DNA of 64,000 nucleotides. Source: Rhizobium sp. BK650. GTDB taxonomy: Bacteria > Pseudomonadota > Alphaproteobacteria > Rhizobiales > Rhizobiaceae. The translations under genes and the position numbers were made by a program. Below the pieces are notes generated by a model. It saw only the letters and a list, made by a program, of their open reading frames with translations. It was not told the origin of the DNA and did no database searches. The DNA is taken from positions 248,001 through 312,000 of the forward strand of contig NZ_JACIBK010000002.1 in assembly GCF_014195325.1 (NCBI RefSeq). Reading direction: 5' to 3'. Below are positions 53,621 through 60,960 of this stretch, in pieces. Position 1 is the first letter of the stretch, and each line of letters begins with the position of its first letter.

Positions 53621-54526
53621 ATGATGAAGATCGAAGGTATTGCGGCTTTCGTCGCCGTGGTGGAGGCAGGCTCGGTGAGCGAGGCCGCACGGCGGCTCCG
53701 GCTTTCGAAGTCCGTTGTCAGCGAAAGACTGGCGGAGCTGGAGAAGACGCTAGGCGCCATGCTCGTGCACCGCACCACCCGCAAACTGACTTTGACCGAG
53801 GATGGGGCCGCCTTTCTGAAGCGTGCCGCGCGTATCGTCCGCGAAATGGAAGATGCCGAGGCTGATATGGCCGAACGCCGCGGCACGCTCTCAGGCCCGT
53901 TACGCATAGCAGCCCCCGTCACTTTCGGTCGTCTGCATCTTGGACCAGCGCTCTACCCGTTCCTGAACGCGCACCCGCAGATCGCACTGACGCTGGATAT
54001 GGATGATCGGCGCGTCGATGCGTCCTCTGACGGATATGACGCGATCATCCGCCACGGGGCCATAGCGGACTCACGGTTGATAGCCTGGAAGCTAGCCCCC
54101 AGCCGGCGACTGCTGGTCGCATCGCCTGATTATCTGGAGCGGCATGGCACGCCGTCGTCGCTCTCCGATCTCAATAACCATCGGGGCATCTTCTATACCA
54201 ACCGTGGTGTCGCCGACTGGCGCTTTCAGACTGATGAGGGCGCCGTGCTTGTCCGCGCCACACTGGGCCTCGGCATCAACAATGGTGATATGCTTCACGA
54301 TGCAGCGATATCGGGTCTTGGTATCGCACTGCTGCCGACCTTCATCATCGGCTCCGCAATCCGTGAAGGCCGCTTGATGGAGATCAATGTAGGCGCCCGG
54401 CCGGAGCCGGAATTCATTTACATGGCTCATCCAGAAGGCCGAAATCCTTCTGCCAAGTTGCGCACTATCGCCGATCATCTGAAACAGACCTTTGGCAATC
54501 CACCTTATTGGGATCCAGACTGCTAA
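53621..54526 (+). CDS. LysR family transcriptional regulator
   Basis: The 301-residue protein has an N-terminal HTH (GIAAFVAVVEAGSVSEAARR, then LSKSVVSERLAELEKTLGA) and a periplasmic-binding-like effector domain (GPLRIAAPVTFGRLHLGPAL, GLGIALLPTFI). ATG at 53621 and 53624 are both possible. It belongs to the CrgA-like LysR branch often divergent from SDR genes, as here. Confidence 0.93.
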   Translation: MMKIEGIAAFVAVVEAGSVSEAARRLRLSKSVVSERLAELEKTLGAMLVHRTTRKLTLTEDGAAFLKRAARIVREMEDAEADMAERRGTLSGPLRIAAPVTFGRLHLGPALYPFLNAHPQIALTLDMDDRRVDASSDGYDAIIRHGAIADSRLIAWKLAPSRRLLVASPDYLERHGTPSSLSDLNNHRGIFYTNRGVADWRFQTDEGAVLVRATLGLGINNGDMLHDAAISGLGIALLPTFIIGSAIREGRLMEINVGARPEPEFIYMAHPEGRNPSAKLRTIADHLKQTFGNPPYWDPDC

Positions 54527-54718
54527 GCCAGAAGGCTCATGAGGTTTTTCGTGACGGGGGAGCGCTTACTGCGCAACACGGCAAGCGCCGGTCGTGCCAG
54601 GCGATGGACGGATGGCTGCGTCGTAATCTTCATGCTCGCCCAATGGTGGCGTTCTTTTCTGCGCTCGCGGCGCGAAGCTCGCTCGGCGTTCGACTTGACT
54701 TCCGTTGCTTACTGATTA

Positions 54719-54738
54719 ATTTAACCGATAGGTTAAAT
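54719..54738. promoter_or_regulatory. Perfect 20-bp operator ATTTAACC-GATA-GGTTAAAT
   Basis: The 8-bp arms are perfectly complementary with a 4-base spacer. The site ends just before the GFA gene region (ATG at 54739, GTG at 54757). Similar TTAACC…GGTTAA sites are known for ArsR-type repressors, but no ArsR gene is in the window, so the regulator is unknown. The remainder of 54527-54718 shows nothing convincing. Confidence 0.65.
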
Positions 54739-54756
54739 ATGAATCGGAGGAGCATC

Positions 54757-55158
54757 GTGAAGAAGACTTACCATGGAAGCTGCCACTGCGGCGCCGTCGC
54801 CTATGAGGTTGGACTCGATCTTTCAGCCGGTACGTTCAAATGCAATTGCTCGATCTGCCGCAAGAAGCGGAACTGGCTGGCGGTCGTGCAGCCGGCCGAT
54901 TTCCGGCTGGTATCAGGCAGAGGGCATTTGCGTGAATATCTCTTTGGCGCAGGCTCGATCCATCACCTCTTCTGCGAGACCTGCGGCATAGCGTCCTTCG
55001 CCCGTGGCGAAAACGAGGCGATCGGCCCCTTCATAACCGTCGCCGTCAATTGTCTCGACGATGCGAGTGCCGAAGAGCTTGTCGCAGCACCGATTTCTTA
55101 TTTCGATGGTCTGCATGACCGCTACGACTCCGCGCCGGTCGAAACGCGACATCTCTAA
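54757..55158 (+). CDS. GFA family protein (zinc-binding, CENP-V/GFA fold)
   Basis: The 133-residue protein has the GFA zinc cysteines: GSCHCGAVAYEV, FKCNCSICRKKRNW and FCETCGIASF. The family is named after glutathione-dependent formaldehyde-activating enzyme, but most members are of unknown function. GTG at 54757 is preceded by CGGAGGAGCATC, a better site than for the ATG at 54739. It sits directly after a perfect inverted-repeat operator. Confidence 0.9.
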   Translation: MKKTYHGSCHCGAVAYEVGLDLSAGTFKCNCSICRKKRNWLAVVQPADFRLVSGRGHLREYLFGAGSIHHLFCETCGIASFARGENEAIGPFITVAVNCLDDASAEELVAAPISYFDGLHDRYDSAPVETRHL

Positions 55159-55169
55159 GCGGATGGCCT

Positions 55170-56831
55170 TCAGCCGAGCAGGATATAGGGCACGTCCTTT
55201 TTCGCTATTTCGTCCAGCGCCTCGTCATAGCCGGCGTCGGCATAACGCATGACGCCGAGTGCCGTATCGTTGGTGAGCGCATGGTCGAGGCGCTCGTCCG
55301 CGGCTTCGGAGCCGTCGGCAACCACCGTGACGCCACAGCTCGTCATGTAACCGGCATAACCGCCGCCGCCTGAATGGACGACGACGAGATCGGCCATCGA
55401 GGAGCAAAGCATCATCGCGTCGATCAGCGGCCAGTCGGCGATGGCGTCCGATCCGTCCTTCATGCGCTCCGTCATGATGTTCGGATGCGCCATGGCGCCA
55501 GCATCGAGATGGTCGCGCGAAAAGGCGATTGGGCCTTTGAGCTCGCCATTGGCGACGAGTTCATTGACACGCCGCGCAAGTGCCGTGCGCTCGCCATGGC
55601 CGAGCCAGGCGATACGCGCCGGCAGGCCTTCGAAGGGAATATGCTCGCGCGCCAGCCGGATCCAGTTGGTGATGATCTTGTTGTCGGGAAACATCTCCAG
55701 GAGCAGATCGTCGACGCGGGCGATATCGCTCTCCTCGCCTGAGAGCGCCATCCAGCGGAACGGGCCGATGGCGCGGGCAAAGAGCGGGCGCAGATAGGCT
55801 TCGGTAAAGATCGGGATGTCGAAAGCATTGGCGACACCGCCCTCGCGGGCCTGCGTGCGGATGAGATTGCCGTTGTCGAAGACTTCAGCGCCACGTTTCT
55901 GGAATTCCAGCATCGCGGTGACGTGCTCGACGATCGAGGCACGGCTGGCAGTCATCAACTGGCCCTGGCCATCGTCGCGCAGCCCCTTCACCTGATCGAT
56001 GCTCATGCCCTTCGGCACATAGCCATAGACGAGGTCATGCGCCGAGGTCTGGTCGGTGACGACATCGGGCACGATGCCGCGCCGGGCAATCTCCGGATAG
56101 ACCTCCGCCGCATTGCCGACGAGGCCGACAGAAAGCGCTCGCTTTTCATTGACCGCGGCATCGATCATCGCAAGGGCGCTGTCGAGATCGGTCGCGATCT
56201 CCTGCAGGTAACCGATCTGCTGGCGCTTGCGGGCGCGTTCCGGATCGATGTCGACGCAGAGGATCGCAGCACCCGCCATGCGGCCCGCCAGCGGCTGCGC
56301 CCCACCCATGCCGCCAAGCCCCGCCGTCAGCACAAAACGGCCGGAGAGGTCGCCGCCGAAACGGCGCTCCGCAATGCGCATGAAGATTTCATAGGTGCCC
56401 TGGATGACGCCCTGGCTGCCGATATATTGCCAGGCGCCGGCTGTAAGCCCGCCCCAGCAGATCAGCCCCTTGCGCTGCAATTCATAAAAGACCTCGGCTT
56501 TCGCCCATTGCCCAACGATGTTGCAATTCGCCATGATGACGAGCGGTGCTTTGGAATGGGTCTTCACGAGGCCGATCGGTTTGCCGGATTGGATGAGCAG
56601 GGTCTGATCCTCATCCATTTCGGTGAGCGCCCTGACGATACCACGATGCGCCGGCCAGTTGCGCGCCGCCTTGCCGAGTGCGGCATAAACAACGAGATTA
56701 TCAGGATCTTCCCCGACCGAAAGCACATTTTCCAGGAGCCGCAACAGTGCTTCCTGCCGCCAGCCCTTGGCGCGCAGCCCCGGCCCGCCGGGAATCGGAA
56801 ATTTCGGATGGCGTGGATTGGCCTTCGGCAT
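55170..56831 (-). CDS. Urocanase-family hydratase, probable thiourocanate hydratase
   Basis: The 553-residue protein matches urocanase architecture. It has the NAD-binding TAGLGGMGGAQPLAGRMAG, a conserved ICVDIDP-like segment, FRWMALSGEESDIARVDDLL, and the C-terminal HSGGGGYAGYMTSCGVTVVA followed by LTNDTALGVMRYADAGYDEA. Its N-terminus (LRAKGWRQEALLRLLENVL, IGLVKTHSKAPLVIMANCN) is clearly diverged from canonical HutU. Next to an MIO-less lyase, a hydantoinase, a carbamoylase and DUF917, the best call is the hydratase that turns thiourocanate into 3-(5-oxo-2-thioxoimidazolidin-4-yl)propionate. GAGGAACCCAAG precedes the ATG. It is the last gene of the operon. Plain urocanate as substrate cannot be excluded. 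Confidence 0.8.
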   Translation of the reverse strand: MPKANPRHPKFPIPGGPGLRAKGWRQEALLRLLENVLSVGEDPDNLVVYAALGKAARNWPAHRGIVRALTEMDEDQTLLIQSGKPIGLVKTHSKAPLVIMANCNIVGQWAKAEVFYELQRKGLICWGGLTAGAWQYIGSQGVIQGTYEIFMRIAERRFGGDLSGRFVLTAGLGGMGGAQPLAGRMAGAAILCVDIDPERARKRQQIGYLQEIATDLDSALAMIDAAVNEKRALSVGLVGNAAEVYPEIARRGIVPDVVTDQTSAHDLVYGYVPKGMSIDQVKGLRDDGQGQLMTASRASIVEHVTAMLEFQKRGAEVFDNGNLIRTQAREGGVANAFDIPIFTEAYLRPLFARAIGPFRWMALSGEESDIARVDDLLLEMFPDNKIITNWIRLAREHIPFEGLPARIAWLGHGERTALARRVNELVANGELKGPIAFSRDHLDAGAMAHPNIMTERMKDGSDAIADWPLIDAMMLCSSMADLVVVHSGGGGYAGYMTSCGVTVVADGSEAADERLDHALTNDTALGVMRYADAGYDEALDEIAKKDVPYILLG

Positions 56832-56878
56832 CTTGGGTTCCTCGTCTCTAGTCGTCGGCGCATTCAGCACCGGTGATT

Positions 56879-57208
56879 TCACTTGGCTTGCATCGGTTCC
56901 ACAAAGGCAAGCGCCGCATCGATCAGGCGCCGCCTCATGGCATCGTCGCCATAAACATCGGCATTGGCCCGCACCCAGCCATGCATGATCCGCTCGCCCG
57001 ACAGCATCTGGATTACACCCGGCTGCGCCAGCGCCCAGCCGTCATTGCCCTTGCCGAGACGCAGCAGCATGCCGTCATGGCGCGCGCAGCAGAGCAGGTT
57101 GCCGTTGAGCATGAAGGCCCAGCCGCCGAACATGGATTTTTCGCTCAGCCCCGGTCGGTCGCCGAGCTCTTCGCGCATCAGCTCTTCCAGACCGCGATCG
57201 CGTGCCAT
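56879..57208 (-). CDS. TfoX/Sxy N-terminal domain protein
   Basis: The 109-residue protein has the TfoX-N domain: LSEKSMFGGWAFMLNGNLLC (MFGG motif), LLRLGK, and HGWVRANADV. Stand-alone TfoX-N proteins are common, and most have no known role in competence. It is embedded in the catabolic operon, 3 bases after the DUF917 gene and 47 bases before the hydratase gene. It is therefore co-expressed, but its link to the pathway is unknown. Confidence 0.85.
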   Translation of the reverse strand: MARDRGLEELMREELGDRPGLSEKSMFGGWAFMLNGNLLCCARHDGMLLRLGKGNDGWALAQPGVIQMLSGERIMHGWVRANADVYGDDAMRRRLIDAALAFVEPMQAK

Positions 57209-57211
57209 AAT

Positions 57212-58309
57212 TCAGGCCCTCGTCTCCAGTGCATAGCGTGCTATCTCAACACCCATCGCCTTTTCGACGGGCGGATAGACGGTTGGATCGAGCACGCTGG
57301 CCGACAGCGGAATTATGTCCTTCGGCACGTGCAGGATAAAGACATGCATGCCGCTCTTGAGTTGCCCGACGGAGAGCGGCTCACCCTCCATGGAAAGCGT
57401 GGTGATGACGGCGGGGAAGGTTGCCACACGTGTGCCGCTGGCATCATCGACCGCCATATATTCGTTCATCACATGCAGAGTGATGGCCTTGTCGCCGGCG
57501 CCGACCGTGATCGTGCCGATGTCGAAGGCTTCCTTCGTATAGATCACATCCTTCTTGGTGATCGTGCCCTCGGCGAGGATATGGCCGCCCGTCGTCTTGC
57601 AGATCGCGTCGATGATTGCCGATCCGCCCTTCTTTTCCGCCTCCATGATCGATTCGCCGAGCTTCAGCGCCATTGAGATGCCGCCAAGCGCCGCATTCTT
57701 GCGGACATAGGAAGCGCGCAGGGGATTGCGGCAGCTGGCGATGAAGCCGCCGGACTGGTCGGCTGCCGCCCGCAGCACCGGCGATATCTTTGCCGTCGCG
57801 CCCTTCACGACCAGTTCGATGTAGCGGTTCTCGGCGCGATTGCCGCCGACAGCCGTCTGGATCATCTGCTCCGGCGAACCTGCCATGCCGATCGATCCCA
57901 TGTCGCCGGTCGGATGGGCGCGGATATCGCCAACCGCATCCACGACCTTGGTGCCGAGAATGGCCGAAGGCAGCCAGCCGTTCAGTGTCGAGGATTTGCC
58001 GTTCTGGCCGATGATGAGACCGGAGAGTTTTTCGCCAAGCGCCTCCTGCAGAAGCTGCACGGCTTTCACGTAGTCGATGCCCTGCATTTCCCAAGGTGTG
58101 GTCGAGGCCGGTGCGCCGATAGCAGCGGCAGTCGCGATCCAGTCATTGTCACCGAGTTCCTCAATGGAGACGAGTTCAGGCTTGCCGACATTGACGGCCG
58201 CATAGCCCAGCATGCGGCCGTGATCGGCCCAGCCACCACCGCCGGCGGCGTAGACGGAACCGCCCTTGACGGCGGCTTCAACGTCCTTATCAACCAATAT
58301 GCGTCCCAT
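57212..58309 (-). CDS. DUF917 protein, probable thiohydantoin desulfurase
   Basis: The 365-residue protein belongs to the DUF917 family (S-methyl-thiohydantoin desulfurase group), starting MGRILVDKDVEAAVKGGSVY with the GGG-rich AAGGGGWADHG. Conserved parts include GDMGSIGMAGSPEQMIQ and GGHILAEGTITKKDV. In Burkholderia sp. HME13 a protein of this kind removes sulfur from 3-(5-oxo-2-thioxoimidazolidin-4-yl)propionate, giving the hydantoin and H2S. The adjacent hydantoinase and carbamoylase fit that product. It overlaps the upstream M20 gene by 20 bases. Confidence 0.8.
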   Translation of the reverse strand: MGRILVDKDVEAAVKGGSVYAAGGGGWADHGRMLGYAAVNVGKPELVSIEELGDNDWIATAAAIGAPASTTPWEMQGIDYVKAVQLLQEALGEKLSGLIIGQNGKSSTLNGWLPSAILGTKVVDAVGDIRAHPTGDMGSIGMAGSPEQMIQTAVGGNRAENRYIELVVKGATAKISPVLRAAADQSGGFIASCRNPLRASYVRKNAALGGISMALKLGESIMEAEKKGGSAIIDAICKTTGGHILAEGTITKKDVIYTKEAFDIGTITVGAGDKAITLHVMNEYMAVDDASGTRVATFPAVITTLSMEGEPLSVGQLKSGMHVFILHVPKDIIPLSASVLDPTVYPPVEKAMGVEIARYALETRA

Positions 58310-59570
58310 TATCCTTCTCCGTCGTAAGTGTCCTATCCATCTCGCGCACCGCCTCGAACAGTACGGCGGCGCCGAGCGTTATGTCGTCATTTTCAGCCCA
58401 TTCATCCGGGGAGTGGCTGCGGCCTTCCCTGCAAGGCACGAAGATCATTGCGGCCGGCGCCACGCGGGCGATCCAGGCGGTATCGTGGCCCGCACCCGAG
58501 GCCATGAAGCGATGTTTGGCGCCGACAGTCTCGCAGGCCCGTTGCAGAGTCGAGAGTAGACCGTGGTCGCTTGGTGTCGGGAAATTGTCGGAGATACGGT
58601 ACGGGGGCGTGATCGTCACGCCAAAGGCCAGAGCGAGCTTTTCCGTATGGCCGTCCAGCCAGCGGCAGAAGGCTTCCATGTCAGCACGGATTTCGGCGCG
58701 CCCGTCAATCAGCAACACGACACGCGACGGCACGACATTGGCGGCATTCGGCTCCATGCGGAATTCTCCGACGGTTGCCGCAAAATGGCCAGGCGTCTTG
58801 GCGAGCTCGCTTGCAGCATTGCGGATATCGAGCACCAGCTGCGAAGCAGCAACCAGCGCATCGGCGCGCGAATCCATCGGGGTCGTGCCGGCGTGATCGG
58901 CACGACCCTCGACGGTGATTTCAATGCGAGTGATGCCCGATATCGCCGTGACGATGCCGACATCCTTGTGCTCATTCTCAAGGACCGGGCCTTGTTCGAT
59001 ATGCAGTTCCAGAAAACCGGCAATATCGGGCTTATTCTCATGAACAAGCACCCCTGGCGATCCGCCGACCTCGGCAATCGCTTCGGCCAGGTTGCGGCCT
59101 TCGACTGTTCGGGAGAGCCATACTTGCGGCAGTTGCCCCGTCATGCCGCGGCTGCCGATGCAGGAGACGCCGAAAATGCTGACCTCTTCTGCCAGAAAAT
59201 CGACGATCTCCAGATCGTGGTCGAGGTGAATTTCCTGTTCGCGCAAGGCCCGCGCGACTTCGAGTGCCGCGGCAACGCCAGCAATACCGTCGAAGCGCCC
59301 GCCATCGGGCACGGTGTCGGAATGCGAACCGAGCATGATGATACCGGAGCCCGGTTTTGCGCCTTCCCGCCGGCCGATCAGATTACCGGACGGGTCGATG
59401 CGAGTATCGAGGCCGATCGCACGCATACGCGCCTCGAGATAGGCGCGACCTTCGAGAAAAAGCGGCGAAAAAGCCCGCCGTGTCCACGGATGCCCCGGCT
59501 CGGTAATATTGGAGAGAGCTTCGATGTCAGCGGATATCCGGCCAGGATTGACGGGCAGGTTGCGGTTCAT
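58290..59570 (-). CDS. M20 family amidohydrolase, probable N-carbamoyl-L-glutamate hydrolase
   Basis: The 426-residue zinc enzyme belongs to the hydantoinase/carbamoylase branch of M20 (allantoate amidohydrolase, L-carbamoylase). Metal ligands are seen in LGSHSDTVPDGGRFDGIAG (His83, Asp94), the catalytic EEV in FLAEEVSIFG, and ELHIEQGPVLE. The lid domain carries DHAGTTPMDSRADAL. In this cluster it would cut N-carbamoyl-glutamate into glutamate, CO2 and ammonia. The ATG at 59570 overlaps the hydantoinase stop by 4 bases. Allantoate is an alternative substrate, but no purine genes are nearby. Confidence 0.82.
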   Translation of the reverse strand: MNRNLPVNPGRISADIEALSNITEPGHPWTRRAFSPLFLEGRAYLEARMRAIGLDTRIDPSGNLIGRREGAKPGSGIIMLGSHSDTVPDGGRFDGIAGVAAALEVARALREQEIHLDHDLEIVDFLAEEVSIFGVSCIGSRGMTGQLPQVWLSRTVEGRNLAEAIAEVGGSPGVLVHENKPDIAGFLELHIEQGPVLENEHKDVGIVTAISGITRIEITVEGRADHAGTTPMDSRADALVAASQLVLDIRNAASELAKTPGHFAATVGEFRMEPNAANVVPSRVVLLIDGRAEIRADMEAFCRWLDGHTEKLALAFGVTITPPYRISDNFPTPSDHGLLSTLQRACETVGAKHRFMASGAGHDTAWIARVAPAAMIFVPCREGRSHSPDEWAENDDITLGAAVLFEAVREMDRTLTTEKDNGTHIG

Positions 59571-60934
59571 GCCAGCACCTGTCTGGCAAGCGGTCGCACG
59601 AAGCGGCCGGTGCCGGGTTCGGCCAGAACCTCCGACCTCTCGGTGATCTTCTCTCCGCGCAGCCATGCGGCTGAAACTGTCCACGGCAGGCGGATGCCGT
59701 TATAAGGGCTCCAGCCAACGACATTATTGCCGCTGGACGAGGCGTCGTAGACCATCTCCTTCGGCTCCAGCACCACGATATCGGCATCCTTGCCCGGTGT
59801 GAGCGCTCCCTTGATGTGGTCGAGGCGGAAATGCCTGGCCGGGTTTTCGGCCATCAGCTTCGCCGCCCAGGTCAGCGGTACGCCGCGTTCCAGCGCGCCT
59901 TTGACGAAAAGCGGCACCATTACTTCCAGACCCGGAACACCTGATGCATTCGCCAGCATGTCGGGATTGGTCTTGCGGTTTTCGGACCAGCTCACATGGT
60001 CGGTCGACACCAGCCAGACGTTACCTTCGGCAACCTTGCGCCAGAGCGTCTCGACTTCGGCGCGCGGCCGCACTGGCGGATTGATCTTCGCTTTGCCGCC
60101 GAGCCGCCTCACATCGTTTTCCTCGTCGAGCGTCAGGTAGTGAATGCAGCATTCCACCGTCGCCTCGAAACCGTCGCGGCGATAGGCCCGCGCGATGTCG
60201 TAACCGCGCCCGAGCGAGCAATGCACGACATGCGACGGACAGCCGGTATTTGCGCCGGTTTCGAAGATCGTGTGCATGGCAAGCAGTTCGGTTATCGGCG
60301 GGCGTGACAGGCCGTGCGCCCGCCAGTCGGTGATGCCGCTTGCCTTCACCTGTTCCATATAGGTGCGGACCGCCTCGTCATCCTCGTTGTGCACGCCGGC
60401 CGTCAGCCCGGTCGGCGCAATCGCCGCAAAACAGGCGTCGAGCAGGGCCGGTGGGATGCGCGGGAAGCGTTTGGGATCGGTGCCGAACGTGGAGAATTTG
60501 AAGGCGGCGACACCCGCTTCCACCATTTCCGCGATGCGTGTCGCGCCTTCCTCGGGATCGACCGTACCATAGAGCGCAAAATCGACGCGGGCCTGCGGGC
60601 CGGCATGATCGACCTTCTTCTTCACGGCTGCCGCCGAGCAGACGAGATTGCCTTCGTCATAGGGCATGTCGACGATGGTCGTGACACCACCGGCCGCAGC
60701 CGAGCGCGTTGACCAGATGAAGTCCTCCTGGTCCTTCTGCGAAAGCGAATGGACTTGCGCATCGATAGCGCCCGGTAGGATCAGCGCGTTGCCGAGCAGA
60801 TGCCGCTCTCTGGCCGATGGCGGCACGCCAAGTCCGACTTCCGCGACCTTCCCATCATAAACGGCGACATACCCGCCTTCGACAATGCGCTCCGGCAGCA
60901 CTACGGTGCCCTGCAGAACGAGATCGAAATCCAT
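59567..60934 (-). CDS. Cyclic amidohydrolase (hydantoinase-like), probable hydantoin-5-propionate hydrolase
   Basis: The 455-residue TIM-barrel amidohydrolase has a metal site with DAQVH at 58-62 (Gln instead of the first His of HxH). It also has the likely carboxylated Lys146 in VAAFKFSTFG, His182 in GVHNEDDE, His238 in SHVVHCSLG and Asp312 in VSTDHVSW. The C-terminal LAPGKDADIVV-like ALTPGKDADIVVLEP is typical of dihydroorotase/allantoinase/hydantoinase proteins. In context it opens the hydantoin ring to N-carbamoyl-glutamate. It is 26 bases downstream of the lyase gene. Confidence 0.82.
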   Translation of the reverse strand: MDFDLVLQGTVVLPERIVEGGYVAVYDGKVAEVGLGVPPSARERHLLGNALILPGAIDAQVHSLSQKDQEDFIWSTRSAAAGGVTTIVDMPYDEGNLVCSAAAVKKKVDHAGPQARVDFALYGTVDPEEGATRIAEMVEAGVAAFKFSTFGTDPKRFPRIPPALLDACFAAIAPTGLTAGVHNEDDEAVRTYMEQVKASGITDWRAHGLSRPPITELLAMHTIFETGANTGCPSHVVHCSLGRGYDIARAYRRDGFEATVECCIHYLTLDEENDVRRLGGKAKINPPVRPRAEVETLWRKVAEGNVWLVSTDHVSWSENRKTNPDMLANASGVPGLEVMVPLFVKGALERGVPLTWAAKLMAENPARHFRLDHIKGALTPGKDADIVVLEPKEMVYDASSSGNNVVGWSPYNGIRLPWTVSAAWLRGEKITERSEVLAEPGTGRFVRPLARQVLA

Positions 60935-60960
60935 GCCGCGTCTCCTCGATAGGTCGAAAT

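Noticed and set aside
54540..54716. 58-codon open frame between the LysR and GFA genes
   Set aside because: It has no ribosome binding site and no recognisable similarity; likely chance.
58290..60934. Allantoin or pyrimidine catabolism by the amidohydrolase and M20 pair
   Set aside because: No urate, allantoin or dihydropyrimidine genes are near, and the pair is locked between the lyase and DUF917 genes.
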